A DNA stretch of 64,000 bases, taken from the NCBI GenBank assembly GCA_911728435.2, contig OU452200.1, positions 1,612,001-1,676,000 on the forward strand. Reading direction: 5' to 3'. The position numbers were made by a program, and so were the translations under genes. Numbering within the stretch: the stretch's first letter is position 1; the number at the start of each line of letters is the position of its first letter. Source of the stretch: Apoderus coryli (taxonomy: Eukaryota > Arthropoda > Insecta > Coleoptera > Attelabidae). The notes under the pieces are model-generated. The model saw nothing but the letters and a program-made list of their open reading frames with translations. It was not told the origin of the DNA and did no database searches. Positions 32,811 to 44,509 of this stretch are shown here, in pieces.

Positions 32811-34105
32811 TTATTGACTAAATCCTTCTATGTTACATGTGTGGCATGCTCGAAGTAGTGGTGCTTTGGATTCATAATTAGTACGAAAAATAGGAACATG
32901 AAATAGTCTGCTACTCCTCGCAGAGGGGCGCGGTATGTTAAAATTCAACGATCGGAGTAGGTTTGAACAGTCCACCAAGCTATTTATAATCTTAAACAGA
33001 AAGAGTTGTCCGGCATACACTCTGCGAGCAGCCAGCGAAACCATTTGAAAGCGATCGAGCAGTGCTCTATGAACGAATCCTCTACATGGGAATCTACCGT
33101 CAATTTTAAACGCTGAATATTTAAGGAATTTGCGCTGTATGTATTCAATGTGTCCTGCATGAGATTGGTAAATGGGGGACCATATTATAGATGCGTACTC
33201 AAGCTTAGATCTTATCAGAGCACAATACAAATTAGTTATACATTCAATATCACTAAAATCTTTGGTAACACGAAACAAAAAGTCAAGCAATCGTAGTGCA
33301 TCTCGCCCAGTGTCACTCAGCTGATAGCGATATTCAAAAACAGTTTGCGATTTCGAAAATATGACAAACTTACATTTATTAATATTTAAAGGCAATTTAT
33401 TATAGTTATTATTACCAATTTTCAAGCTTAGATAAGTGGCACTTCAGATCGTCTGCAAACATCGAATGGTTGCTTGTAAGTTCCTGGGATATGTCATTAA
33501 TGAAAATTGAAAATATTAATGGTGCCAAACAGCTGCCCTGAGGCGCTCCACTGGTGGGTGTGAAAGGTTCTGATTTATGACCATTGTATTCGACATAGTG
33601 TTGTCGGTCAGACAAGTAGGAGGCAAAAAACGTTAAAAGATCCTCATGAAAACCCAACCTCGACATTTTCCGTAGGACAAGCGAATGATCCAGGTTATCT
33701 AAAGCCTTCGAAAAATCTGTATAAATCGCATCGATCCGCAGACCCTCCCCGAGGGTACGAAATACATCCTCTAGAAAACAGGTTAGGTGGGTTACTGTAG
33801 AGGGGCCTGGGAAAAAACCGTGCTGCTGTGAATCAATCTGATGCTTAATTTGAGTAAATATTTTTCGGAGTAATGCCGCTTCAAAAACCTTCGAGAATTT
33901 GGGCAGGAGCAAGACTTCAACATGATCATTCTCAGCAAATTTATGGATTGGGCAAATGCGGGAAATTTTCCAAGCTTTTGGGAATATATTGGATCTCAGA
34001 GACCTATTAAACAGAGTCTGCAGTGGCACGGCGAAAACAGACGCACAATCTCGTAAAATGAAAGCCGGGATGTCATCTGGTCCCGATCGGTATTGAGAGC
34101 TGTAA
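32811..34105 (-). mobile_element. Jockey-like LINE, RT domain, one frame break
   Basis: The minus strand reads SSQYRSGPDDIPAFILRDCA at 34095, WKISRICPIHKF, QQHGFFPGPSTVTHL, IYTDFSKALDNLDHSLVLRK (motif A), SGAPQGSCLAPLIFSIFIND (motif B) and SMFADDLKCHL (FADD intact), then a frame break near 33418. After it: LPLNINKCKFVIFSK, LLDFLFRVTKDFSDIECI, YASIIWSPIYQSHAGHIEYI, QRKFLKYSAFKI, and a stop at 32811. The thumb type (FSD..C...LV.S.LEYAS.IWSP) matches jockey-like LINEs and also the copy at 47050. A + strand retroposon piece (34106-34210) interrupts it upstream. The nucleic acid core residues are intact but the frame is not. Confidence 0.85.
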
Positions 34106-34210
34106 AATATAAAATCTTGTCACTATTTAAATAATTTTGAAGTCATAACGCGTTACCGACTTGAACTCTGAATAAACTTTACAGCAAATCAATCAATCAA
34201 TCAATCAATC
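34106..34210 (+). mobile_element. Retroposon 3' end with (AATC)n tail, inserted in the LINE
   Basis: About 80 bp containing GAATAAACTTTACAGC lead into (AATC)6 at 34187-34210. The minus-strand LINE reads coherently on both sides (RSGPDDIP at 34090 and EPQSSNLELFDLLE at 34250), so this block is an insertion. It is too short to classify. Confidence 0.6.
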
Positions 34211-34300
34211 ACTGGGTTCTAGAAGGTCAAATAGTTCAAGATTACTACTTTGAGGTTCTTGCAGAAGTGCTGTGTGAATGAATAAGATAAAAGGGACCAG
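34211..34300 (-). mobile_element. Continuation of the jockey-like LINE upstream of RT
   Basis: The minus strand reads LLQEPQSSNLELFDLLE, the linker expected just before the SSxxxGPDDIP start of RT in jockey-type LINEs. The sequence is lost beyond about 34300. Confidence 0.5.
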
Positions 34301-34309
34301 AATTGTTAC

Positions 34310-35000
34310 AGGAAGGTGAGAAAAAAAATAGACACACGCGTCGGTCGTGAGGAAACTCCCAGATGAAGAGTTCCTGTTTCGACCAATAATGCAATCACCA
34401 GTTGAATGAGAAACTCTTTTTTTGTTTTTAATTAAATCGCCCTGTATATTGTTTGTTTAAATCGATAAAGTCGAAGTAGGTAAAATATTCAGGAAATGGA
34501 AACTGGAAAAGATTTACTAGTAAACATTAATTCCTCTCTATAGCATGTTTTATAATCTCTTAAATATCAGATTGTATATATGTATGTATGTTGGGTATAT
34601 TTACATACATAGTTGAAAAATTGAGCTATTGATGCATAATAATATAATGTCTGGCTTATTGTTAGCCGTTAAATGCCCGGCAATAACATGTAAATTTTAT
34701 TACTGCTAAGATATAGTGTGCCTTGGGTTTGTTGTTTATTATACAAACAGACATGCGCCTACATTTTCTTTTAGTCAGATATATGTGATGGGAATACGAG
34801 GGCTGTGACAAAAAGAAAGAACATGGACTGCCTGAAAAAGGGATGGTAATTTGTATAATTTGTTTGTTTCACTTTGGAATGCTCAGAAACCGCAAATCGG
34901 AGCGTCGTTGACCGGAACCGACATCAGGGCATCTCGTTGATAGTATTTCGTCCAATATCTTCACCTATTTTTTGGAAAATTCCGCACCTTTACACCAAAA
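34310..35000. other. No gene recognised
   Basis: AT-rich sequence. The + frame beginning at 34874 only becomes meaningful near 35010, where a LINE fragment starts. Confidence 0.35.
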
Positions 35001-35009
35001 TGGGGAGGA

Positions 35010-35430
35010 GCTCCGTCCTATTGGAAGAATGTGTCAAGTCTAAAGCATTGCAAGGAGCATATATATGCAGATGACCGGCAAATTTACTACAGCTTTACTT
35101 ATGACGACTATTATGTATTTAACCAAGACATTAACGAGGATATTGAGAGAATTGTGGAGCTCTCTCAAACACGGTCTCATGATCAATGTGTTTAAGTCTG
35201 ACGTTCTTGTCTTTATGGTAAAAACAGGCGCCTGTTGGAGTTGCAACTTATTATCAAAGTAAATATCTTAAGTTTAAAGTTCTCAACTTCAATAAGAAAT
35301 TGTATGTCGAATTGCAGTTTCAGAGGCATCAATATTGAAGATGTTATATCCCCATAATAGGCATCTGTTCTGATAAAGACAGGATTCAAAAGGTTCAGAG
35401 ATCTTGCCTTAGATTGGTGTATGGAATCAG
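35010..35430 (+). mobile_element. Non-LTR retrotransposon fragment (YADD to thumb)
   Basis: On the + strand SLKHCKEHIYADDRQIYYSF carries an intact YADD at about 35067. Then DINEDIERIVELSQ, a decayed middle, and DKDRIQKVQRSCLRLVYGIRNG at 35365-35430, close to the RIQRVQKSCLRYIFGIRKY of the LINE at 216-1060. The middle is deleted and frameshifted. Same family as that copy. Confidence 0.75.
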
Positions 35431-36734
35431 AAACGGATAATTAGGACCCTAAAACATTTTGTATTTGATTTTCCAATAGCTCAAGGTCAAGTTATGCTGT
35501 CAAATTCCCCACAATCCTCAATCTGGTAGCCCATACATTTGATTTGAGTTTGTTTTTACTTTCCTGCACAGGAAAAGTGTTGTGAACGCGCTAAAAAAAA
35601 TGAGATAAAGACGTAAATATTTATTTTGAAGTTCCTTGAGACGATTAAGACTATTTACAGATGGAAGTCTGTCTGTGTGTGTGTCTGTATGTGTTCTTCC
35701 ACGATAGCGCCTAAACGCTTTAATCAATTGAGCTAAATTTTGGTGTATGAGTTTGGGAGAGTCCGAAGATGAATCCATTAGTTTTTGGTTGAAATCGTTT
35801 TAGCCCTGTGATAGGGGTGGACACAACCGCCGAATTAGGCAGTTGGAACCTATAACTTTTATTAAAATATAATAAACTAATTTGATGAGGCATTTTTGGC
35901 GTCATTGTTAGAGCGTACGCTTCGGATGCGGAAGGTTCTGGGTTCCAATATCAGCTCTGGCAATATTTTTTTCTGTAATTTTTGAATATGTTAGTTTATT
36001 GGAAATAATGAAAATAATAAAATCATTATAATAATAATAATTATAAAAATTCTGTTTCGTTTCGCATCTCATATAATGTAACGTATAATCTATAAATGAA
36101 AAAATATACAGGGTTTAATGTTTCAAAATTGGTTTGAATTCCAGACAAATTAAGGAGCTGGCAACAACACCAATAACGTCATAGAGCCAACGTAAATGTA
36201 AAGTTATTAAGCCATTTCTAGAATTTATACATGCACTGTATTTTAATTTATATGGATTGAAAGAGGTTATTCCACCGCATTAAGTAAAATATTGTTTTGT
36301 AAGTTAATACCGAGGTTAATACCTACAATCAAATATTTTGTGGTCCTAGGTTGGATCCCTGTGGAACTCCATTTTCTTTGGAGAACACTTGAAGAAAAAT
36401 TTGATAAATCATCTATTTAATTTTAAAAAGAAAATCAATTAGGTACTTATATCAGGGCTGGGCAACCTGCGTCCTTTGAAACTAGCAAGGTTGACGGATG
36501 ATTATTTACAAAATTTGTTGAGAATATCAGTATCCCAAACACAGCCGGAATTAAATGAATTTTAAAACAATATTCAAGTAGAAATTGAATTTTAATGAAA
36601 TGAAAGATAAACCATTTTCCTTAATATTTTATATAAAACTTTAAATTTACATATTTATACATATGTAATTGGAATTGTATTTTCCTTTTTTTCTCTTTTA
36701 GGAATTGTACAATTTTTCTTCTCTGACATTATTG
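35431..36734. other. Spacer with TG repeat and an RT motif scrap
   Basis: A (TG)n-rich run at 35668-35694; the tRNA-like SINE at 35891-35970 (separate entry). On the minus strand, 36385 down to 36340 reads NGVPQGSNLGPQNI, a decayed RT motif B. Nothing else is recognised. Confidence 0.4.
35891..35970 (+). mobile_element. tRNA-derived SINE head (or tRNA pseudogene)
   Basis: TGGCGTCATTGTTAGAGCG (35897-35915) fits the D-arm and pol III A box. TACGCTTCGGATGCG fits an anticodon arm with loop TTCGGAT. CTGGGTTCCAATATCAG carries a B box like GGTTCNANNC. A run of T (about 35965-35971) follows, a pol III terminator. The acceptor stem does not pair, so it is not a working tRNA; a SINE head is the likelier reading. 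The anticodon would be TCG (Arg-like). Confidence 0.6.
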
Positions 36735-37987
36735 TTATTACCTATAGCATGTCAATATTTCTATGCCCTATTTCTACAGTGCCTGTTCTAGGCAAAATTT
36801 TTGAAAAGATACTCTTTAAACAACTATTTTGAAAGAAATAATTTATTTTCTCCGAAACAATTTGGATTTAGACCGAAACTTAACACCGTTTCAGCTATAG
36901 AAAACTTTATAAATAGCGTTATAACCGCTTTTGAGAGTAGAAGGCTTGTGGGGGCTTCTTTTCTTGATTTAACAAAGGCGTTTGATTTCGTTTCACACGA
37001 TATCTTGTTGGGTAAACTGGAGCGATACGGTATGAGTGCGAATTCGATTCGTTTGCTCAGTTCCTATCTCACTGGTAGGAATGTCGTAACGATGTTTGAG
37101 TCAAAGTCTTCTCAGCCCTTGTTGAACTCTTGTGGAGTCCCACAGGGCTCGGTGCTCGGACCTCTATTGTTTTTGATTTTCATTAATGATTTACCGCTAC
37201 ATCTGCCATGCTCTGACCTGACATTGTTTGCAGACGATTCAACTATTGTCGATGTTGAACTGTCGAGTGATGTTCTGGCCTCAAGTATGATTAATTCACA
37301 GTCGAGGGCTGCGGACTGGTTTGCAGCTAACAGACTCTGTATGAATGCCAATAAAACAGCTACTAAAATATTTACATTACGTGAGACGGATGTTGCTATT
37401 TCTGATAGTCTGGTAAAGTTTTTGGTTGTCACTTTGGACCAAAAGCTAACCTGGGCGGCTTTTGTCGAGGTTACCATTGCCAAGTTGTCTAAGGTTGTGT
37501 TCATGTTGCGAAGCTTGAAGAGTGAAGTCTCTTTTAATGTTTTGAAATCAGCATATTATGGCCTTTTCACAGTGTGGCTTAATATGCTTTGTCAATTTGG
37601 GGACACTCTTGTCATGCTAGTCGGGTATTCGCAATCCAAAGACGAGTGGTTCGACCTAAATTTAAAGAATGTAAAATAATTACACTCCCGTGTCTCTATA
37701 TGTACAATTCAATTATGTATGTGAAAAATAATTACAATCTGTACATAAGGCATGATGAAGTTCACAACCGCAATACCAGAAACAAGAATGACATTCTTCC
37801 TGAATATATGAGGTTGGGTAGAAGCAGAAATTCTGTGAATTATTATGGTCCCACATGCTATAATCATTTGCCAGATAGTTTGAAAACACTGAGCCTTGCA
37901 ATGTTCAAAAATAGATTGAAAAACTACTTAATTGACCAGGCTTTTTACTCCATTGATGAATTCCTCAGCACTGACTTTCTGTTTTGA
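36735..37987 (+). mobile_element. Non-LTR retrotransposon, RT nearly complete, frameshifted
   Basis: Decayed ISIL..VPVLGKIFEKILFKQL at about 36760-36820 leads into the open frame 36801-37679: PKQFGFRPKLNTVSAI, GASFLDLTKAFDFVSHDILL (motif A intact), CGVPQGSVLGPLLFLIFIND (motif B), LTLFADDSTIV (FADD intact), LCMNANKTATKIF and VVTLDQKLTW. A frame change near 37590-37640 leads to the frame ending at 37987: CKIITLPCLYMYNSIMYVKN, then LGRSRNSVNYYGPTCYNHLP. The ending is the same type as that of the LINE at 5766. 5'-truncated, and no endonuclease is found. Catalytic residues look intact, but the frame is broken in at least one place. Confidence 0.88.
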
Positions 37988-38007
37988 TTAAGTTATATAC
38001 AATATTT

Positions 38008-38310
38008 CTTTACAAAACTTTTTTAAATACATCCATCTTTTCGTTAATAAATAAAAACTAAAATGAGAAAGACGTTTTGTCACTAATTAGTATAACTTCT
38101 TCAGGCTGAACAACATTTTTCTTACACAAATTTCAATACGTCAATATCAAAAAATAACAAACAATTTTCTTTATAGTTACAAAAACAACATTTAAAACAT
38201 TCAAATATAATAAAATTCATTTTTATTTAAGGATGGATCTATATCTATAGATCTATCTATATCTATAGATCTATAGATCCATCCTATTTAAAAAAGTTTT
38301 GTAAAGAAAA
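38008..38310. repeat. Inverted-repeat block with ATCTATA palindrome
   Basis: TTTACAAAACTTTTTTAAATA near 38012 is the reverse complement of sequence near 38285-38310. Between them, at about 38231-38284, tandem ATCTATATCTATAG units form a perfect palindromic core (GGATGGATC...GATCCATCC). The structure is that of a small fold-back element lying directly downstream of a LINE stop codon. Confidence 0.55.
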
Positions 38311-39125
38311 CCTTTTTTTTTATAAGAACGAACACCCCAAGAAAAAGAAAACTGAAAAAAAAATAGAATTACGGTTCAAGAATAATAAAAAAATAAATAT
38401 TTTTAATAATATTTATTTTAGTTACATTTGAATGTGCGGCGCATTAAAATTTTTATTTTGAAAATGACCCGACGACGTCCGAAAAATGTTGCCGACTCAA
38501 TGGCAAGTAAGGGCGCTGAAGATGATGAAGTTCCTAGCTCAAAACATGTCTGCGAATTGTCATTAAACGCAATTGAGTAGAGTTCGACCGTAAATTTATG
38601 AGCCTTTTCCATATGAACATGTTACAACATTAAGCAGTAGCTGAAGGATGGTACCCAAATCAAATAGGTAGTTGTACTACTATATACCTGCCTGATAGTA
38701 CTACTAACTGTGTATAGTAGCTAATAGTAGTAGTACCGTACCACACACAAACTTAAACAGCGAGAAACAGACAGTCTCTGGGTGTCGTTTTTCCATATTT
38801 AGAGGCAATTTAATAATAAATATGTCTTAACGTCTCTTGCACAGTTTCTCCACACATCTGACAAATAATTAATGGAGTGATATATTGTTGTTGATTCTAA
38901 TAATTTGTAGTAAGTAGCCATATTTTCGAGTGTTTACATTATGATAAAGGACAGGATAGCGTTTATGCTATTAAAATTTAAAAACTGCTGTAGTAGCGAC
39001 ATTCAAGCGTAATGTGGTGTTGTTTTTCTACTCTGCATTTATTTACGAGGGGGCGTGGTGGGAACTTTAGTGCTTTTCTGCATATTTTTGTAAAATGATA
39101 ACAGAGAAAACCCACCCTTATGCCG
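38311..39125. other. No gene recognised
   Basis: The minus-strand frame 38418-38612 (64 codons) is not identified. The rest is AT-rich. Confidence 0.3.
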
Positions 39126-39129
39126 GTGT

Positions 39130-39520
39130 TTCTCTAATTTAGGACAGTGTTCCTAGTGAGAGAACCGATGAGCATTCTTTATATTCTTCAGTAATTGAAG
39201 AAATTAAAACAAACATTGGAAATAACTACTTTTATATATGTATAAGTACTGTTTCTATGGGGCGTTATATTGCACATGTAATGGTCAGGGTTCTTAGCGA
39301 AAAATCGTTACCAAAATTGCGTCAAAGCAACTAGAAAAACAAATGCTTTAACTGAGACTAGGTTTATTCAAGAAGAATTAGCGGCATTCTTTCTTCCTGC
39401 GGCTGTTCCCACTGGCAATCTCTTAATTTTGTTGTGGGATGCAGCACCTTACATGGTAAAGGCGGGTCAAAATTTGAAAATATTTTACCAACAAATAATC
39501 CTTGTAACATTTTGTAGCAC
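39130..39520 (+). pseudogene. hAT-like transposase remnant, part 1
   Basis: On the + strand, with breaks: EEIKTNIGNNYFYICIS, MGRYIAHVMVRVLSE, then in another frame TETRFIQEELAAFFLPAAVP and LILLWDAAPYMVKAGQNLKI. The block DAAPYMVKAG followed by xLKxFYxxxxxxTCLAHALHRV is a recognisable segment of a large hAT-derived insect protein family. Here it decays at CSTLA. A second piece of the same protein type lies 1.8 kb downstream. Confidence 0.6.
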
Positions 39521-39529
39521 ATTGGCCTA

Positions 39530-41290
39530 AATTTCCACTTGTTAATGTTTTAATTTTCAATGTAAAAAAAGTATTTCTTAAAACCACAGATCTAGAAACT
39601 CGAGAGATATAACATTATCTGAAATTTCATTCATAACATTTGTTTACAATCAGACATACGTTGGCAGTTGATATGTAAGATAGAAAAGGACAGATAGAGA
39701 AAATGGCAACGTTGTACCTGGTTCGTCGATTCGACTTCGTTTTATGTACCAGTGGCGCACGGTTTTAAAGGCATTCTTTGTACTTTAATTAGGCGGTTGA
39801 TGTTCACTAAAGTGATATAAAGCAATGATAAATTGTAGGTTTTTAAAATAACTTTTTTTTTTTTTTTGGTTTATGATTCATTATGATTTATGATAAAAAT
39901 ATATTTTATCTTATTATTATTATTATTACCGTATCTAATTCTAATAAAATGTTTTAGCTTAGTATTTCGGTGAGTGGTACCATTCTAATTTAGTAGCTAT
40001 ATTTACAAACTATAGTTTGTAAATATCTTATCTATAGATAAGCCAGGAAGTTAATTTTAATAAGATCGCATTGCTACAGTTTGTGGATCACATAGGTCCT
40101 TGCTTGATCAACATCTGATGCTCTAAATATTCAATATCTACTTACCTACTAGGTTTGCTTGGAGAGGATTCGGTTACAGTCGAATCTGAGCTGAAAATAA
40201 ACATAAATATAAATACAATAGTAAATATCACAGATCTAGAATCTAGATGTGTGGTAAATACACCATATGTTTATTATAATATTATTGAACCTGATACCTT
40301 AAATTTTATATAGACACATTTTATTAAGCATAGATATAATTACCTGTACAACAGAGGCTTATTAAAAGGAAATGATATTTGAGGTTCAGCGTCTGGTCGA
40401 ATTTGCTTTCGACCAGTAATCTCAGTTATCTTAATGTCGTTCACATCAAAATGATTTGAGCATACTTGGGGACATACTGATTTTCCAGACCCAAAAGCTG
40501 TAGCCACCTATGGCGTATTTCCAAAGATACTGGAAAGCTACAATATGAAATTATTTAATTCTTTTGGAACCTACCTATTCAGTATTAATATATTTAGTTA
40601 TCTAACGAAGTGCAATCTTAGTTTATAATTGAACCTTGATTTAAATACTGTAAGATGAACCTAGCATCTCTATAACATCACAAAAATCAACAATTACATT
40701 AGGTATTTATTTACAGCAATTTATTTTTAATTTGTAGAGCAAGCAAACTACACCACTGATAAACAATAACAAGTCGTAACCTTACTTACCTCCGAAATAT
40801 CAAATTTGGGTTGGAATTTTCATTATTTTTACAAACTATACACTAAGGCACCATTGTTAATTGTTTTTTTATAGTTTTTGCACAAAAAAACACTCAAAAT
40901 TCCTCAAAATCACCAACTAAAAGCAAATAAACACGAGCACAAAGAATATTTGGCAACAGAGCTCAAACTACCGGCTGATTACAAGAATGAATGAAATCGT
41001 AAATTCTTCGCGTACTATTCAGTTGCTCTGCTTTACAGAGTTGCCACGTGTACTTCATAAATAAATTATGATTTGATGAAAAATGTCTTGAATATGTTAA
41101 AATTCATAAAAAAGTAACTAAAAAATATCTTGGGTATATCGTTTTATTATACACAAACATTAATACCCATCACCTTAGTCATATTTTGCTTTAAAACGGT
41201 AAAAAAAGCCGTATCAAAATAGTGTATTTTAAAACAATGCGGGAATCACAGCGGAAGTTTGGCATTATCGATATCGGCAAATAATGATGT
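39530..41290. other. No gene recognised between hAT pieces
   Basis: AT-rich sequence including a (TTA)n run at about 39912-39930. No named element. Confidence 0.3.
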
Positions 41291-41557
41291 TTGATCGCTT
41301 GGAAATGTACCAAACACTTCGCTTCCAATTTTTGTCACATTAAAGATTTGGCAAATGAGTTTTGTCAATCACTTTTAGGTGCAAAAGAAATCTGTGAAAA
41401 TAAGCAAATTAAGCTGCAGCTTTCGGGTATAAAATGTATAAACTACGGTTTTGTCTCTAAATCTCTAACTGAATTAGAGGCATGTAATTTACCATTAACA
41501 GAAAGCACGCAATTCGTAAGAGACTCTCAGCAGCTTTCAGAAATGTCCACATTTTAA
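41291..41557 (+). pseudogene. hAT-like transposase remnant, part 2
   Basis: The frame reads AWKCTKHFASNFCHIKDLAN, KEICENKQIKLQLSGIKCI and SKSLTELEACNLPLTESTQF. It resembles the region after the DAAPYM block in the same hAT-like family (W...Y...NF..IK, then I..LE...LPL.ES). Same strand as part 1, so probably the same old gene copy. Identification is by pattern only. Confidence 0.45.
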
Positions 41558-41559
41558 TG

Positions 41560-41983
41560 GGAAATTTTGATAACTGTGATAATGTAGATCTAGATCCAAA
41601 AAGTTTATTGATGACAATAATATCTATCAATCTTGATTAAATTCATTCATAAAATTTAAGGTGCGCCTAAAATGACCTTTAAAAATTATTTAATAAATAA
41701 CACTAGTAGCGTGAGCTCGCCTAAGTTCTCGTCAAGGTGAGTAAACTTATGAATGAAATGATATGTTTAATACACATATATGCAAGTAATTTATCAATGA
41801 AATCCAGGACAATCATTCGTATTTGGATTTAGATAAATTAATTTTGAAATGTATATTTATTATGTTACGCAAATGACACTTAAGTTTTGTGCGAGTACAG
41901 GCAAGTCTTGGTGTATAAATTATTTATAGAACATTATTTAAAAAATGTTAGCGGTTAATAAATACATTTATTATTGATTTTTT
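41560..41983. other. No gene recognised
   Basis: Spacer between hAT and LINE remnants; nothing seen. Confidence 0.3.
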
Positions 41984-43672
41984 ATGAGACAGGACAGGTT
42001 TTATGTGTTTACTACTAAAAATAATGAACACAAGAAATTTTATTTATATGATGTAATTTTAGATATTTTTAATTCTGCTTTCCCATTATTGCTTAAGACG
42101 CCCCAACGCACTAAACATACTAAACCGTGGATAAATCGGCAACTTCCTGAGCTGTCTAAGACTATTAGAGAGATGGCGGTGCTAAATAAAAGAATACAAA
42201 ACAACTTTTATACACAGAGATACAAAGAACTGAAAAAAATATCCAGCCACAAAATTAAGATTGCCACAAAGTTCTATAACGACGGCGGAATCACCCGGGC
42301 TGATAACATGAGCAGGAAATGTTGGACGATAATTAATGAAAAGCGAAATCCTATTATAAAAAAAAATAAGACTGATGCGAACTGGTCGGCAATACAAACT
42401 ACTCAGGAACATCCGAAACCAATACTCGAAAGAAAGAATTTCTTAAGAATAGTATTGAAAATAGAACTTCCCGGGACAACTGGAGGCTGTTACGTGACAT
42501 GAGCATTTATGGAAAAGACAAAGAAAGTCTCCCGCATAACCTGAATAACTCCGATAACATAAATAATCATTTTGTTAACCTTTCACATGCGTCCTTTATG
42601 ACCAGGATCTCTTTGATTTTTATGCTAATAATCGCAGACACAATGCTGGCAGCTTTAAGTTTGAATTGGTTGCCTTGGATCAGGTAGAAATTGCCCTTTC
42701 TAGAATCAGAACCAATGCTGTTGGTAGCGATCGTATCTCTGTAGAAATGTTAAAGAGAGCATGTCCTTTCTTATTGCCGATTTTGACTAACTTGGTTAAT
42801 TCATGTATTGAGTCGTCTGTATTTCCTGATGGATGGAAACTTGCTCATGTAATTCCAGTTCCTAAAAAACCTTGCCCAAAAGCGGTGGGGGATTTGCGAC
42901 CAATTAGTATTCTGCCTGCCATCTCCAAGATCGTCGAGCGTATCTTATTTGACCAGATACAAGTGTATGTTGAAAATCATTGTCTTCTGCCTGGTACTCA
43001 GTCCGGTTTTCGATCTAACTATAGCTGTTGTACGGCCTTGCTTAAGTTAACGGATGATATTTTTAGGGCGGTGGATAATGGACAGTTGCCGGCTCTGGTG
43101 CTTCTGGATTATTCGAAGGCATTCGATCGCCTTAACCATGATTTGTTGATGGTGATCCTGGATTACTTGGGCTTTGGCGGATGTGCTAGGGGATTGATTC
43201 AGTGCTATATATCGGGTAGGAGGCAGGTTGTGGTCCTCGAGGGCGGAAGAGTATCACAAGAAAAAAGTCTCTTAGCAGGGGTGCCTCAAGGCTCTATACT
43301 TGCCCCAATCTTATACTGCCTCTATACATAACAACTTATCTGCAGTGTTAAGCATTCTTCAGCTCATTTATATGCAGATGATACTCAATTGTATGCGTGT
43401 TTCGATCCTCAACAACTGCAGCCGGCCGTTAACCTGTTTAATGGTGATATTAATAATCTGGTTAAAGCTTCGAATGGGCACTGTTTAGAGATTAACAAGG
43501 ACAAGACCAAGGTCTTGGTCTTTGGTCCGAATCAAATAAGAAGCCGTTACAGAGACCTAGTTTCAATAAGGGTTGATAATATGCGGATGGAGAATGTGCC
43601 TATGGCTCGGAACTTGGGCATGATAATGGACACGGATCTGAGATTCAGGGAGCATGTGAGTGTTTCTGATAA
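41984..43672 (+). mobile_element. Non-LTR retrotransposon, linker to RT thumb
   Basis: 41984-42502 reads the endonuclease-RT linker (HTKPWINRQLPELSKTIREM; RADNMSRKCWTIINEK). After breaks at about 42500 and 42670, ALSRIRTNAVGSDRISVEML starts the RT, followed by GDLRPISILPAISKIVERIL, TQSGFRSNYSCCTALLKLTD, LVLLDYSKAFDRLNHDLL (motif A) and AGVPQGSILAPILYCLYT (motif B). The YADD (HLYADDTQLYACF) at about 43370 is in another frame, followed by INKDKTKVLVFGPNQ and ARNLGMIMDTDLRFREHV. Similarity stops at about 43672, where a different RT type is joined. Motifs A, B and C are all intact in sequence but in separate frames. Confidence 0.88.
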
Positions 43673-43884
43673 AGAATATTAGAGGTACTGTATCAACCAG
43701 CATTCTGAAATTGATATACTTCGGCTTAGTCCAGTCTACCTTGGCATATGGAATAATATTTTGGGGAGGAGCCGGTGGATTGACTAAAGTATTCAGGGCC
43801 AGAAAAAAGGTTGTAAGAGCAATTCAAAAAATTCCTCAAACAGCAACATGTAGGGAACATTTTGTGAAATTGAAAATAAGATAA
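43673..43884 (+). mobile_element. Fragment of a second LINE family joined to the first
   Basis: NIRGTVSTSILKLIYFGLVQ, STLAYGIIFWGGAGGLTKVF and RARKKVVRAIQKIP is a C-terminal RT region of the LxYGIxxWG type. It is unlike the CDxVYGP type expected after the sequence upstream. So the junction at about 43672 joins two families, by recombination, template switch or nested deletion. Confidence 0.65.
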
Positions 43885-44505
43885 CCCAGATAGGATCAAG
43901 GCATAGCACAATCTCAATTTTATCTCTGTCGTCAGCAGATGTTTTGACAAATATAGCATCTTTAACTTAAAATAACTTTTTTTTAACGAATTTGCTACTA
44001 AAGTATCAAATCTAAGTTTCGCGTCAAGGGCGATTCCTAAATTCTTGCAACTGCCTGTACCTCGCAGGACGGTATTATTTAGCCCCAAACGCCGAGAAAT
44101 CCGAGTGAACCACAACCCTCTGGCTCCTACCACTCAAGTAATTTTTAAAGGAAGAAACACAATTTTGTGATAAGCCAAAAAATTTAATTTGTGCAATAGT
44201 GTTGTGTGCTGAATAGTATCGAAAGCTTTACTATAGTCAAGCAAGACCAGTGATGTATTTAAGCCTTTGTCACATGCGCCAGTTATATCATCTGTCACCT
44301 TAGTTGTTGTAGTACTGTGGAATTTTCGAAACCCGGACTGTGTACTAGGCAATATGTACTGACACTCCAAATACGGCGCTAGCTGACCAGATGCAACTCT
44401 TTCTAAAATTTTAGACATTGTCGGTAAAATACTGATAGGTCGAAAATCAGCCAGTTGTCGGATTTGCTATTTTAGGAACTGGTTTCCATTTATCTGGAAA
44501 TTAGG
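43885..44505 (-). mobile_element. Non-LTR retrotransposon, internally deleted, tail-to-tail
   Basis: From 44505 down the minus strand reads a decayed KWKPVPKI, ADFRPISILPTMSKILERV, TQSGFRKFHSTTT, SLVLLDYSKAFDTIQHTTLL (motif A), then jumps over motifs B and C. It resumes with CKNLGIALDAKLRFDTLV, LKKSYFKLKMLYLSKHLL and LRLCYALILSGLSY near 43890. About 150-180 residues of RT core are missing. It meets the + strand fragment at 43884, tail to tail. Confidence 0.8.
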
Positions 44506-44509
44506 AGTT

